Assembly: GCF_040744945.1 (NCBI RefSeq)
Contig: NZ_CP160453.1
Coordinates: forward strand, 868,001-932,000
DNA: 64,000 nt
Direction of reading: 5' to 3'
DNA from: Saccharothrix sp. HUAS TT1
Lineage (GTDB): Bacteria > Actinomycetota > Actinomycetes > Mycobacteriales > Pseudonocardiaceae
Shown here: positions 23,628 to 32,129 of the stretch, one piece after another
How the letters are laid out: each line of letters opens with the position of its first letter
How positions within the stretch are numbered: position 1 is the stretch's first letter
The notes under the pieces: generated by a model
The model's database searches: none
What the model was told of the DNA's origin: nothing
What the model saw: the letters and a program-made list of their open reading frames with translations, nothing else
Made by a program: the position numbers and the translations under genes

Positions 23628-23661
23628 GAGGCCCGCACCGACGGGTGTCGGCGCGGGCCTC
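23628..23661. terminator. Hairpin terminator between exporter and gltA
   Basis: GAGGCCCGC (23628-23636) pairs with GCGGGCCTC (23653-23661), and inside it CCGAC (23638-23642) pairs with GTCGG (23647-23651). It lies just beyond the citrate synthase stop and can serve both converging genes. Confidence 0.75.
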
Positions 23662-23674
23662 CGGGCGCGGTGGG

Positions 23675-24988
23675 TCAGCGCTGGTCGAGCGGCACGAAGT
23701 CGCGCTCCGGCGAACCGACGTAGACCTGCCGCGGGCGGCCGATCTTGGTGGCCGGGTCGGAGATCATCTCGCGCCAGTGCGCGATCCAGCCGGGCAGCCG
23801 GCCCAGGGCGAACAGCACGGTGAAGAACTTCGTCGGGAAGCCCATCGCGCGGTAGATCAGGCCGGTGTAGAAGTCGACGTTCGGGTACAGCTTGCGCTCG
23901 ACGAAGTAGTCGTCGGCGAGCGCCGTCTCCTCCAGGGCCTTGGCGATGTCCAGCAGCTCGTCGGACGCGCCCAGCTTGCCCAGGATCTCGTCGGCGGTCT
24001 TCTTGATGATCGCCGCGCGCGGGTCGTAGTTCTTGTAGACCCGGTGGCCGAAGCCCATCAGGCGGACGCCGTCCTCCTTGTTCTTGACCTTCTTCACGAA
24101 CGAGGAGACGTCACCGCCCTCGCGCCGGATCTTCTCCAGCATCTCCAGCACCGCGGAGTTCGCGCCGCCGTGCAGCGGGCCGAACAGCGCGTTGATGCCG
24201 GCCGAGATGGACGCGAACAGGTTCGCCTCCGAGGAGCCGACCAGGCGAACGGTCGACGTGGAGCAGTTCTGCTCGTGGTCGGCGTGCAGCACGAACAGCA
24301 GGTCGAGCGCCCGCACCAGGTCGGGGTCGACGTCGTAGGGCTCGGCCGGGAAGCCGAACGTCATGCGCAGGAAGTTGTCCACCAGCCCCAGGGAGTTGTC
24401 CGGGTACAGGAACGGCTGGCCCACGGACTTCTTGTAGGCGTACGCCGCGATGGTGGGCACCTTGGCCAGCAGGCGGATCGTGGAGATCTCGACCTGGTTG
24501 GCGTCGAACGGGCTGAGGCTGTCCTGGTAGAACGTCGACAGCGCGGACACCGCCGAGGACAGCACGGGCATGGGGTGGGCGTCACGCGGGAAGCCGTCGA
24601 AGAACCGCTTCAGGTCCTCGTGCAGCAGCGTGTGCCGGTTGATCTTGGAGGAGAACTCCTCCAGCTGGGCCTGGGTCGGCAGCTCGCCGTAGATCAGCAG
24701 GTAGCTGACCTCGTTGAAGTTCGACTTCTCGGCGAGCTGCTCGATCGGGTAGCCGCGGTAGCGCAGGATGCCCGCGTCACCGTCGATGTAGGTGATCTCG
24801 GAGGAGCAGGAAGCGGTGTTGACGAACCCGCTGTCCAGCGTGACCAGACCGGTGTTGGCCAGCAGCTTGCCGAGATCGACACCGGGCGCACCCTCGGTGG
24901 CCGGCACGACCTTCATCTCGTGCTCTCCGCCCGGATGGCGCAGCGCGACGGTACGGGTGTCGTTCGGCGCAGTCGTCGCGTCGGGCAT
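23675..24988 (-). CDS. gltA: Citrate synthase (type I, hexameric form)
   Basis: A 437-residue citrate synthase, the entry enzyme of the citric acid cycle (oxaloacetate + acetyl-CoA to citrate). Active-site features are present: HADHEQNCSTSTVRLVGSS, the His in FGPLHGGAN, the His and Arg in MGFGHRVYKNYDPR and the Asp in NVDFYTG. The N-terminal beta-strand extension (TRTVALRHPGGEHEMKVVPA) marks the large type-I form typical of GltA. It is monocistronic with a promoter region upstream. A second, shorter citrate synthase is encoded at 44959. Confidence 0.96.
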   Translation of the reverse strand: MPDATTAPNDTRTVALRHPGGEHEMKVVPATEGAPGVDLGKLLANTGLVTLDSGFVNTASCSSEITYIDGDAGILRYRGYPIEQLAEKSNFNEVSYLLIYGELPTQAQLEEFSSKINRHTLLHEDLKRFFDGFPRDAHPMPVLSSAVSALSTFYQDSLSPFDANQVEISTIRLLAKVPTIAAYAYKKSVGQPFLYPDNSLGLVDNFLRMTFGFPAEPYDVDPDLVRALDLLFVLHADHEQNCSTSTVRLVGSSEANLFASISAGINALFGPLHGGANSAVLEMLEKIRREGGDVSSFVKKVKNKEDGVRLMGFGHRVYKNYDPRAAIIKKTADEILGKLGASDELLDIAKALEETALADDYFVERKLYPNVDFYTGLIYRAMGFPTKFFTVLFALGRLPGWIAHWREMISDPATKIGRPRQVYVGSPERDFVPLDQR

Positions 24989-25256
24989 GCAGAGTCCCTC
25001 TCACGCTAGGGCGGGGTGGCTCATGCGGGTCTCGCACGCGGGCGCGCGGACGTCGGACCGCCCCGCACCGCAGCACCACCCCGTTGGGGTCCTGTCAGTT
25101 CTCCCACGCTAGTCAGAGGACGACCCGCCGCGCAGCCGCGGTGTGAACCGATTCTGCGAGGCCGGACCGGCATCACATCCGGATGCATGGGTGGCTAGCG
25201 TGCATCCCCCACCGTAGCCCTTCGGGGCTGTTCCTCCACCTCACGAGGGGTGAGAG
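24989..25256 (-). promoter_or_regulatory. gltA upstream region
   Basis: No gene is seen in this 268-base gap between the sugar kinase stop and gltA. It contains a dyad GGATGCA (25181-25187) / TGCATCC (25201-25207) overlapping the palindrome CATCCGGATG (25176-25185), possible operator for gltA. Nearer the kinase, AGCCC-TTCG-GGGCT and CTCAC-N5-GTGAG are short hairpins that could end the kinase transcript. Confidence 0.4.
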
Positions 25257-26195
25257 CTAGGTCATCCCCAACTCTCGGCTGAACGGCGGTTCGGCGCCGG
25301 CGCGGGAGCACGTGATGGCCGCGGCGGCGCCCGCGTAGGACAGTGCCGCACGCCACGTTTCGCCCGGGAGACCCCGGACGGCCTCGACGGACAGCGCGTC
25401 GTGGTGGTGCAGCCAGGCGAGCAGCGCGCCCTGCACGGTGTCGCCCGCGCCGATCGTGTCGACCACGTCCACCGGCGTCGGTGGGACGCGGATCACGTCA
25501 CCGGCGGCCGTCAGCACCGCCAGCCCGTCACCGCCCCGGGTCAGCACGACGGCGGCCGGTCCGGCGCCCTGCCAGTCGCGCACGACGTCCAGCACGTCGT
25601 CCTCCGGCGCGTCCTCCGGCAGGTCCGCCAGCCACCGCGCGTCCTCCACGGACACCTTGAGCAGACCGACGTGCGGCAGCCACGAGTCGTACCGGTCGCG
25701 GTAGGCCACCGGGTCGTGGATGAGGCTCGCACGGATGTTCGGGTCCAGCACGGTGAGCGCGCCGCGCTCGGCCTCGCGCCACAGCACGCGCTCGTAGGTG
25801 CTCGCGCCGGGCTCCAGGACCATCGAGAGCGTGCCGAACGACACCGCCCTGGTGCCGGCGGGCAGCGGGCCCGGGTCGGTCACCTGGCGGTCCGCGGTGC
25901 CCTCGACGTAGAACGAGTAGCGCGCCGAGCCGTCGTCGGCCAGGCCGACCACCGCCAGCGTCGTGGGCTGGTCACCGCGCTGCACGAGGTCCGTGCGCGC
26001 GCCGGAGGCGTGCAGCCGCTCGACCAGCCGGTCGCCGAACAGGTCGGACGACACCCGGGAGAGGAAGCTCACCGGCGCGTCCAACCGCCCGGCGGCCACG
26101 GCCACGTTGTACGGCCCGCCACCCAGCCGCGGCGCGAGGGTGCCCTCCGCCGTGGGCACCAGGTCGACCAGTGCCTCACCTGCGACGACGATCAC
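25257..26195 (-). CDS. PfkB-family sugar kinase (fructokinase-like)
   Basis: A 312-residue ribokinase-fold kinase. The N-terminal substrate motif GGGPYNVAVAAGRLDAPVSFLSRVS and the C-terminal PfkB signature VVDTIGAGDTVQGALL (with the catalytic Asp in GAGD) are both clear. Sequence style is that of fructokinases, phosphorylating a free sugar with ATP, but PfkB substrates are hard to read by eye. The GTG start overlaps the TetR stop by four bases (GTGA), so the kinase is translated behind the regulator. Confidence 0.88.
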   Translation of the reverse strand: MIVVAGEALVDLVPTAEGTLAPRLGGGPYNVAVAAGRLDAPVSFLSRVSSDLFGDRLVERLHASGARTDLVQRGDQPTTLAVVGLADDGSARYSFYVEGTADRQVTDPGPLPAGTRAVSFGTLSMVLEPGASTYERVLWREAERGALTVLDPNIRASLIHDPVAYRDRYDSWLPHVGLLKVSVEDARWLADLPEDAPEDDVLDVVRDWQGAGPAAVVLTRGGDGLAVLTAAGDVIRVPPTPVDVVDTIGAGDTVQGALLAWLHHHDALSVEAVRGLPGETWRAALSYAGAAAAITCSRAGAEPPFSRELGMT

Positions 26196-26788
26196 GACTG
26201 GCTCCGTTCTCTGCGCAACCCGTCCAGCAGCAGTTCGCCCAGCGCGGTGAACGCCTCGGCGTCCGAGACGCCCGCCCGCCTGGTCAGCACACCGGTCTGG
26301 ATGCCCTCGATGAGCAGACCGGCCATCTCGGCGATCAGGGTCGCATGCACGTCCCGGAACACCCCGTCGCGCACGCCTTCCTGGATGAACTCGCTGATCC
26401 GCTCGGCCGCGGCGCGGGCGTTGCGCTCGTAGGTGGCGCGGGTGGGCGCGAACGCGGACACGTCGGTGATGAACTGCGCCGACGCGCGTCGCAGCTCCTC
26501 CGCCGCGCCCGCCAGGTACGTGCCGACGCGGGCGCGCACGTCGGTGACGCCGGCGATGCGGTGCTCGATCCGCTCGGCCGCGCCCTTGAAGTACCGGCCG
26601 ACGACCTTGACGGCCAGCTGCTCCTTGCTCGCGGCCAGCGCGTACAGGGTGGACTTGGAGCAGTGCAGGCGCGCGGCGAGGTCGTCCAGGGTGAAGTGCG
26701 CGAAGCCCTCGGCGAGCACCAGCGACTCGAGCCTGCCCAGCAGCTCCACCTGCCTGGGCGTCGGCGGTCGACGTGCGATCGAGGTCAC
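26192..26788 (-). CDS. TetR-family regulator
   Basis: A 198-residue repressor. Helix-turn-helix is FTLDDLAARLHCSKSTLYALAASKEQL, about residues 28-55, followed by a helical ligand domain with the hydrophobic end AEMAGLLIEGIQTGVL. The GTG at 26788 is chosen because the conserved TetR start lies just after it; the long frame upstream is antisense to the dehydrogenase gene. It faces the acyl-CoA dehydrogenase gene across a perfect operator-like dyad and precedes the sugar kinase. An acyl-CoA ligand would fit a role as repressor of the dehydrogenase. Confidence 0.85.
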   Translation of the reverse strand: MTSIARRPPTPRQVELLGRLESLVLAEGFAHFTLDDLAARLHCSKSTLYALAASKEQLAVKVVGRYFKGAAERIEHRIAGVTDVRARVGTYLAGAAEELRRASAQFITDVSAFAPTRATYERNARAAAERISEFIQEGVRDGVFRDVHATLIAEMAGLLIEGIQTGVLTRRAGVSDAEAFTALGELLLDGLRRERSQS

Positions 26789-26816
26789 GAGCGGAACTCT
26801 TTCACAGTGCCGGGGG

Positions 26817-26846
26817 ACAGTACTGACGTACGTCCTGCAGTACTGT
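26817..26846. promoter_or_regulatory. Probable TetR operator
   Basis: ACAGTACTG (26817-26825) and CAGTACTGT (26838-26846) form a perfect 9-bp inverted repeat with a 12-base spacer; each arm contains the palindrome AGTACT. It lies midway between the divergent TetR and acyl-CoA dehydrogenase starts. Confidence 0.7.
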
Positions 26847-26899
26847 CGAGAGTACCGTCCCGACCTGGACGCCACCGACGCCGCACCCGGAGGTCGACG

Positions 26900-28039
26900 A
26901 TGCCCGCCGAACGCCTGCTGCCCACCACCGAGGCCGAGGACCTGCTCGCCCTCGTGCGCGAGATCGCCCGCGACGAGCTGGCGCCGCACGCGGCCGACGC
27001 CGAGGAGCACGAGCGGTTCCCGCGCGACGAGTTCCGGCTGCTCGGCAAGACCGGGCTGCTCGGGCTGCCGTACCCGGAGCGGTTCGGCGGCGGGGAGCAG
27101 CCGTACGAGGTGTACCTGCAGGCGTTGGAGGAGGTCGCTTCGGCGTGGATGTCGGTCGCGGTCGGGCTGTCGGTGCACGTCATGTCCAGCTACGCGCTGG
27201 CGACGTTCGGCACCGAGGAGCAGCAGTCGCGCTGGCTGCCGGACGCGCTGGCGGGCGACCAGCTGGGCGGGTACGCGCTGTCGGAGGCGCACGCCGGGTC
27301 GGACGCGGGGGCGTTGTCGACGCGGGCCGTCCGGTCGGGTGACCACTACGCGGTGAACGGGACGAAGGCGTGGATCACGCACGCGGGCGTCGCCGACTTC
27401 TACACGTTGATGGCGCGCACGTCCGACGACGGCGGCAAGGGCGTCAGCTGCTTCTTCGCCCCGGGCCGGGTCCCCGGCCTGACCGCCGCGAAGCCGGAGC
27501 GCAAGATGGGGCTGACCGGTTCGGTGACGGCGCAGCTGACGTTCGAGGACGTCCGGGTGGACGCCGACCGCCTGATCGGCGCCGAGGGCGACGGCCTGAA
27601 GATCGCGCTGTCCGCTTTGGACTCCGGTCGGCTCGGGATCGCCGCCTGCGGCGTGGGCCTGGCGCAGGCGGCGCTGGACGAGGCGGTGGCGTACGCCAAG
27701 CAGCGCACCCAGTTCGGCCGCGCGATCATCGACTTCCAGGGCCTGGAGTTCCTGCTGGCCGACATGGCCGCCGCCGTCGAGTCGGCCCGCGCCACCTACC
27801 TGGACGCCGCCCGCCGCCGCGACCGCGGCCTCCCGTTCCGCCGCCAGGCCGCGATCGCCAAGCTGGTCTGCACCGACGCGGCGATGAAGGTGACCACCGA
27901 CGCCGTGCAGGTGCTGGGCGGCGCCGGCTACACCCGCGACTTCCCCGTGGAGCGCTACATGCGCGAGGCCAAGGTGCTCCAGATCTTCGAGGGCACCAAC
28001 CAGATCCAACGCCTCGTCATCGGCCGCTCCCTCCGCTGA
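26900..28039 (+). CDS. Acyl-CoA dehydrogenase
   Basis: A 379-residue FAD enzyme that introduces the alpha,beta double bond into an acyl-CoA and feeds electrons to ETF. Domains in order: helical N-terminal (to about 120), beta-barrel with YALSEAHAGSDAGALST and the substrate loop, and the C-terminal helical domain with QRTQFGRAIIDFQ, QVLGGAGYTRDFPVERYMRE and IFEGTNQIQR. The Glu of the EGTNQI motif is the catalytic base in short/medium-chain members. The ATG follows an AGGTCGACG ribosome site. Transcription begins at the dyad shared with the divergent TetR gene. Confidence 0.93.
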   Translation: MPAERLLPTTEAEDLLALVREIARDELAPHAADAEEHERFPRDEFRLLGKTGLLGLPYPERFGGGEQPYEVYLQALEEVASAWMSVAVGLSVHVMSSYALATFGTEEQQSRWLPDALAGDQLGGYALSEAHAGSDAGALSTRAVRSGDHYAVNGTKAWITHAGVADFYTLMARTSDDGGKGVSCFFAPGRVPGLTAAKPERKMGLTGSVTAQLTFEDVRVDADRLIGAEGDGLKIALSALDSGRLGIAACGVGLAQAALDEAVAYAKQRTQFGRAIIDFQGLEFLLADMAAAVESARATYLDAARRRDRGLPFRRQAAIAKLVCTDAAMKVTTDAVQVLGGAGYTRDFPVERYMREAKVLQIFEGTNQIQRLVIGRSLR

Positions 28040-28041
28040 CC

Positions 28042-28163
28042 CGAGAGTCCTACCTTCACGCCGCGAGAGTCTTACGTTCGCGACACCCGAGTTCAACGCT
28101 CAGCGTTGAACTCAGGTGCTCTGGACGTAGGACTCTCGCGGGCTGGAGGTAGGACTCTCGCGG
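28042..28163. repeat. Intergenic palindromic repeat cluster, copy 2, with terminator hairpin
   Basis: Between the converging dehydrogenase and amidohydrolase genes. The core is a perfect 12-bp hairpin with one unpaired base, GAGTTCAACGCT (28089-28100) and AGCGTTGAACTC (28102-28113). It is flanked on the left by CGAGAGTCCTAC and CGAGAGTCTTACGTTC, and on the right by GGACGTAGGACTCTCGCG and GAGGTAGGACTCTCGCG, the same words inverted, so that the outer parts can pair as well. It belongs to the same family as 18523-18660 and 48725-48878. Confidence 0.8.
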
Positions 28164-28165
28164 GG

Positions 28166-29356
28166 TTATTCGGTGTAGAAGGGGTTGGTGACGATTTCCT
28201 CGCCGTCGGAGTAGCGGTAGACCTCGCGGCCTTCGACGTAGACCTTCAGGGCGCGGCTCATCACGTCCAGGGGGTCGCCCGACCAGATGACGACGTCGCC
28301 GTCGAGGCCGGGGCGCAGGGAGCCGACGCGGTCGTCCAGGCCCATGATCCGGGCCGGGTTGGTGGTGATGGACTCCAGGCCGACCTTCGGGTCCAGGCCT
28401 TCCTTCACCGCCAGCGTCACCTGGTGCACCAGGAAGTGGATCGGCACGACGGGGTGGTCCGTGGTGATCGCGATCTGCACGCCGGCGCGCGCCAGGATGC
28501 CCGGGTTGCGCAGCGAGCGGTTGCGGACCTCGACCTTCGAGCGGGACGTGAACAGCGGCCCGATGATCACCGGGATCTCACGCTCCGCCAGCACGTCCGC
28601 GATCAGGTGACCCTCGGTCCCGTGGTTGACGATCAGCCGGTAGCCGAACTCGTCGGCCAGCCGCAACGCCGTCGCGATGTCGTCCGCGCGGTGGCAGTGC
28701 TGGCACCACGGCAACTCGCCGGACAGCACCTCGGCCAGCACCTCGGACGTGGTGTTCCGCTCGAACGCCCCGTCCGCCTCGTCCCGCTTGGCCACGTAGT
28801 CCTGCGCCTTGGTGAACGCGTCGCGGATCACCGCCGCCACGCCCTGACGGGTGGACGGCAGCTTCTTCTGGTCCCCGTACACGCGCTTCGGGTTCTCGCC
28901 CAGCGCGCTCTTCACGCTGACGGGGTTGCGCAGCAGCATCTCGTCGGCCGTGCGGCCCCAGCACTTCACCGCCACGGTCTGGCCGCCGATGACGTTGCCC
29001 GAACCGGGCTTCACCACCGCCGTCGTGACGCCGCCCGCCAGGGCGTCGGCGAAGCCCTGGTCGGCGGCGTTGATCGCGTCCAACGCGCGCAGCCGGGCGC
29101 CGTTGGGGTCGGTCATCTCGTTGGTGTCCTGCCCGGCCCAGCCCTCGCCCTCCTCGTGCACGCCGAGGTGGCCGTGGGCCTCCACGAAGCCGGGCAGCAC
29201 CCAGCAGCCCGCCGCGTCCACGACCGGGACGCCGGCCGGCACCTCGACGTCGGCGCCGACCGCGACGATCTTCCCGTCCTGGACCAGGACCGTGCCGCCG
29301 TCGATCGGCTCACCGACCACCGGCACGACGTGCCCACCCGTGATTGCGACGTTCAT
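28166..29356 (-). CDS. Imidazolonepropionase-type amidohydrolase
   Basis: A 396-residue member of the amidohydrolase superfamily. It starts with the small composite beta domain (GGTVLVQDGKIVAVGADVEV) and the first metal motif PGFVEAHGHLGVHEEG; later ligands are in RLIVNHGTEGHLIAD and IAITTDHPVVPI, and the C-terminal half of the beta domain ends LDGDVVIWSGDPLDVMSR. HGH rather than HxH context and the TTDHP motif are as in the large class of uncharacterised imidazolonepropionase-like and dipeptidase-like hydrolases, so the substrate is open. It lies 20 bases downstream of the aldose epimerase gene on the same strand. Confidence 0.85.
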   Translation of the reverse strand: MNVAITGGHVVPVVGEPIDGGTVLVQDGKIVAVGADVEVPAGVPVVDAAGCWVLPGFVEAHGHLGVHEEGEGWAGQDTNEMTDPNGARLRALDAINAADQGFADALAGGVTTAVVKPGSGNVIGGQTVAVKCWGRTADEMLLRNPVSVKSALGENPKRVYGDQKKLPSTRQGVAAVIRDAFTKAQDYVAKRDEADGAFERNTTSEVLAEVLSGELPWCQHCHRADDIATALRLADEFGYRLIVNHGTEGHLIADVLAEREIPVIIGPLFTSRSKVEVRNRSLRNPGILARAGVQIAITTDHPVVPIHFLVHQVTLAVKEGLDPKVGLESITTNPARIMGLDDRVGSLRPGLDGDVVIWSGDPLDVMSRALKVYVEGREVYRYSDGEEIVTNPFYTE

Positions 29357-29375
29357 AGTTAGCGACGCTAACGGC

Positions 29376-30254
29376 CTACGACAGCGGGCGCAAACCCCAC
29401 CGGCCGGCCCACGACTCGCCCGGCTCCAGCCACAGCAGGTCGATCCCGCTGTTCAACGCGTCCGGCGGGCACGTCATCGGCTCGATGGCCACCGCACGCC
29501 CCCGACCTGGGAAGTCGTCCGGCGTGTAGACCTGGACCCACTTGAAGTCCGGGTCCGCCCACACCTCGACGCCGCCCGCCGGGCCCTTCAGCACGTGCCG
29601 CACCAGCCCGTCGACGGGCTCGCAGCCGCCGAACGCGGTGTCCAGCTTCACCCCTTCGAGCAGCCGTGCCACCCGGAAGTCGTACTCGGTTCCCTCGACC
29701 GGGACGGCCGGGCCGTTCGGGATCATGGTCTGCGCGTCCACCGGCAGCACGGTCGAGGCGGCCAGCGACAGGGACGTCTCGTCGGTCGCCGACGCCCCGG
29801 CGCGCGGGTACGGGTGCGTCCCCACCCCGAACGGGGTGCGCTTGTCACCCACGTTGGTGACGCCGTGCGAGACGGACAGGCCGTTCTCGTCCAGCGCGTA
29901 GGTGATGGTGGTGCGCAGCTCGACCGGCCAGCCGAAGCCCACCACCGGCGTCTCCAGCGAGATCAGCGACCCGGTGTGCTCGACGGTGCCCCAGATCGCC
30001 CGGCGCACCAGGCCGTGGATGGCGTTGCCCCGGGCCGGTTCGCCGATCTCCAGCTGCTGCTCGACGCCGTCGAGCGTCCACTTGCCACCCGCCGTGCGGT
30101 TGGGCCACGGCACGAGCACCGCGCCGCTGCCCATGGGCGGCTCGTCCGCGTCGTACGCCTCCACGTACGGCACGCCGCCGACCTCGTAGGACTTCAGTCC
30201 CGCACCCTCGGGTGCGATGACGGCGCGCGCCGCGCCGTGGGCGATCTCCAGCAT
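29376..30254 (-). CDS. Aldose 1-epimerase-family protein
   Basis: A 292-residue galactose-mutarotase fold protein. The catalytic residues of the family are recognisable: His in GNAIHGLVRRAIW, His in FGVGTHPYPR and the Glu in AIEPMTCPPDALNSG. It interconverts anomers of a sugar or sugar phosphate; similarity to the actinobacterial Gal-mutarotase group rather than GalM itself prevents naming a substrate. It is the first gene of a two-gene minus unit with the amidohydrolase. Its start ATG is 68 bases from the divergent TetR start. Confidence 0.85.
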   Translation of the reverse strand: MLEIAHGAARAVIAPEGAGLKSYEVGGVPYVEAYDADEPPMGSGAVLVPWPNRTAGGKWTLDGVEQQLEIGEPARGNAIHGLVRRAIWGTVEHTGSLISLETPVVGFGWPVELRTTITYALDENGLSVSHGVTNVGDKRTPFGVGTHPYPRAGASATDETSLSLAASTVLPVDAQTMIPNGPAVPVEGTEYDFRVARLLEGVKLDTAFGGCEPVDGLVRHVLKGPAGGVEVWADPDFKWVQVYTPDDFPGRGRAVAIEPMTCPPDALNSGIDLLWLEPGESWAGRWGLRPLS

Positions 30255-30285
30255 GGGTCAGGAGCGTATCCGAGCGGACCTGCGC

Positions 30286-30316
30286 TTGACTTGGTTACTA
30301 GACCGGTCTCTATAGT
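30286..30316 (+). promoter_or_regulatory. Promoter and palindromic operator of the TetR/MBL operon
   Basis: TTGACT (30286-30291) and TATAGT (30311-30316) are good -35 and -10 boxes with a 19-base spacer. Between them lies the perfect palindrome AGACCGGTCT (30300-30309), within CTAGACCGGTCTCTATAG, similar to the operators of LmrA/YxaF-type TetR proteins as I know them. The adjacent TetR gene encodes that type of repressor. Confidence 0.65.
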
Positions 30317-30322
30317 AAAACC

Positions 30323-30871
30323 ATGCCGAAACGGACCGACACCCGACAGCGGGTGGTGCGCACGGCGGCCGAGCTGTTCCGGTCGCAGGGCTACCACGCG
30401 ACGGGCCTGAACCAGGTCCTCGCCGAGGGCGGTGCTCCCAAGGGGTCGCTCTACTTCCACTTCCCGGGCGGGAAAGAGCAGCTGGCGGTCGAGGCGGTGG
30501 CGTTGGCGGGCAACGACCTCCGCGCCGCGCTCACCGCCGTCCTCGCCGCCGAGCCGGACCCGGCGAAAGCGCTTTCCCAAGCCTTGGAACTGCTCGGCGG
30601 ACAGCTGCTGGCTTCGGACTTCCGCAACGGCTGCCCCATCGCCACGGTGGCGCTGGACGCGGCGTCGGACAGCGAGCCGATCCGCGCCGCGTGCGACGAG
30701 GTCTACCGGTCGTGGCACCAGGTCATCGCCGAGCACGTGGGCGACGACGACCTCGCCACGGTCGCGCTGGCCGCCATCGAGGGCGCGCTGCTGCTCGCCC
30801 GCACCCGCCGTTCGCTCGACCCGCTGCACGCCGTCGGCGCCCGCCTGGGCGCCTTGCTGGGAAGGCCGTGA
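30323..30871 (+). CDS. TetR-family regulator (LmrA/YxaF type)
   Basis: A 182-residue repressor with the tight N-terminal helix-turn-helix LNQVLAEGGAPKGSLYFHFPGGKEQL (about residues 34-58), where APKGSLYFHFPGGKEQLA is characteristic of the LmrA/YxaF group. The ligand domain includes FRNGCPIATVALD, with a Cys that is conserved in this group. It is the first gene of an operon, two bases before the metallo-beta-lactamase-fold gene, and probably controls both from the palindrome in its own promoter. Confidence 0.9.
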   Translation: MPKRTDTRQRVVRTAAELFRSQGYHATGLNQVLAEGGAPKGSLYFHFPGGKEQLAVEAVALAGNDLRAALTAVLAAEPDPAKALSQALELLGGQLLASDFRNGCPIATVALDAASDSEPIRAACDEVYRSWHQVIAEHVGDDDLATVALAAIEGALLLARTRRSLDPLHAVGARLGALLGRP

Positions 30872-30873
30872 CC

Positions 30874-31698
30874 ATGAGGGTGCACCACCTGAACTGCGGC
30901 ACGCTGCGCCCGTTCGGCGGGGGGCTGGTGAGCGGTGGCGGTTCCTGGTTCGGCGCCGCCGAGCTGGTCTGCCACGTGCTGCTGCTGGAGACCGACGACG
31001 GCTTGGTGCTGGTGGACAGCGGTCTGGGCGTGGACGACGTGCGGCGGCCCTCAGAGACGCTGACGCGGGGCTGGCGGGTCGTGTCCCGGCCCGTGCTGGA
31101 CGAGTCGGAGACGGCCGTGCGGCAGGTGGAGGCGCTGGGGTTCGCCGCGTCGGACGTGCGGGACGTCGTGCTGACCCACCTGGACCTCGACCACGGCGGC
31201 GGTCTGCGCGACTTCCCGGGCGCGCGGGTGCACCTGTCGGCGGAGGAGCTGGCGGCGGCGACGCGGCCGGGCAGGACCGGCAACGACCGGGTGCGGTACC
31301 CGGACGGGCAGTGGGAGCACGGGCCGCGGTGGGTGCCGCACGAGACGACCGGTGAGGCGTGGTTCGGCTTCACGGGCGTGCGCGAGGTCCGGCCGGACGT
31401 GCTGCTGGTGCCGTTGTTCGGGCACACGCACGGGCACGCGGGGGTGGCGGTGCGCGTCGGTGAGCGATGGCTGCTGCACGCGGGCGACTCGTACTTCTTC
31501 CACGGCGAGGTGGAGGCGGCTCCGCACTGCCCGCCCGCGTTGGCGTTCGTGCAGAAGCGGATGGAGGTCGCGCCGGCGTTGCGCCTGGCGAACCAGGAGC
31601 GGTTGCGGGAACTGGTGCGCGACCACGGTGACGTGGTGGACGTGTTCAACGCGCACGACGCCACCCACCTGCGCCGACACCAGGGCGTCACCGCTTGA
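30874..31698 (+). CDS. Metallo-beta-lactamase-fold hydrolase
   Basis: A 274-residue MBL-fold enzyme. The metal motif is THLDLDHGGG, an HxDxDH variant of the usual HxHxDH, followed by the later ligands in GHTHGHAG, LHAGDSYFF and FNAHD. The N-terminal LLLETDDGLVLVDSGLG is the standard strand pair. This pattern occurs in lactonase-like and uncharacterised hydrolases, so lactone or ester hydrolysis is possible but unproven. Two bases after the TetR gene, it is likely the target of that repressor and may destroy the inducing molecule. Confidence 0.85.
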   Translation: MRVHHLNCGTLRPFGGGLVSGGGSWFGAAELVCHVLLLETDDGLVLVDSGLGVDDVRRPSETLTRGWRVVSRPVLDESETAVRQVEALGFAASDVRDVVLTHLDLDHGGGLRDFPGARVHLSAEELAAATRPGRTGNDRVRYPDGQWEHGPRWVPHETTGEAWFGFTGVREVRPDVLLVPLFGHTHGHAGVAVRVGERWLLHAGDSYFFHGEVEAAPHCPPALAFVQKRMEVAPALRLANQERLRELVRDHGDVVDVFNAHDATHLRRHQGVTA

Positions 31699-31750
31699 TC
31701 GAGTAGTCGTACTCATGACACCGGGGCCGGTCGGCGGGGACTCTTCACCC

Positions 31751-32041
31751 ATGACCGCGAAGCCGCACTCGCCGACCACCAACGCCTTCTACGCGCAGGC
31801 GGTGATCTCGTTCGCCATCTCCCTGGCCGCCGTCGGCCTCGGGGTGGCCTACCTGCCGGTGGACGGCTGGGTGCGCGCGTTCCTGGCGCTCGGCCTGCTG
31901 TTCACCGTCACGTCGGCCTTCACCCTGGCCAAGTGCGTCCGCGACCGCCAGGAGGAGACCTACGTGGTGAGCCGCGTGGACCAGGCCCGGCTGGAGAAGC
32001 TGCTGGCCGAGCACGACCCCTACCGGGTGGAAGCGGCCTGA
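31751..32041 (+). CDS. YiaA/YiaB-family membrane protein
   Basis: A 96-residue inner-membrane protein with the two-helix YiaAB domain: helix 1 VISFAISLAAVGLGVAYLPV and helix 2 FLALGLLFTVTSAFTLAKCV, joined by the short DGWVRA turn and followed by the conserved RDRQEE. A charged cytoplasmic tail (LEKLLAEHDPY) ends the protein. The ATG at 31751 fits the family; further upstream the frame is antisense or overlapping. Function in the family is not established; association with stress is reported only loosely. It stands alone. Confidence 0.9.
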   Translation: MTAKPHSPTTNAFYAQAVISFAISLAAVGLGVAYLPVDGWVRAFLALGLLFTVTSAFTLAKCVRDRQEETYVVSRVDQARLEKLLAEHDPYRVEAA

Positions 32042-32129
32042 CCCGACGCCGTTGGGGGGCGATCGGGTCGGCGGGGGGCGGCGGCGCCGGGAATCCCTGC
32101 GCCGCCACCTCGTCGCGCCGGCCGGGTGG

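Noticed and set aside
28106..29362. 418-codon plus-strand frame opposite the amidohydrolase
   Set aside because: Reads as His/Val/Arg-rich shadow; the minus-strand protein has all metal motifs.
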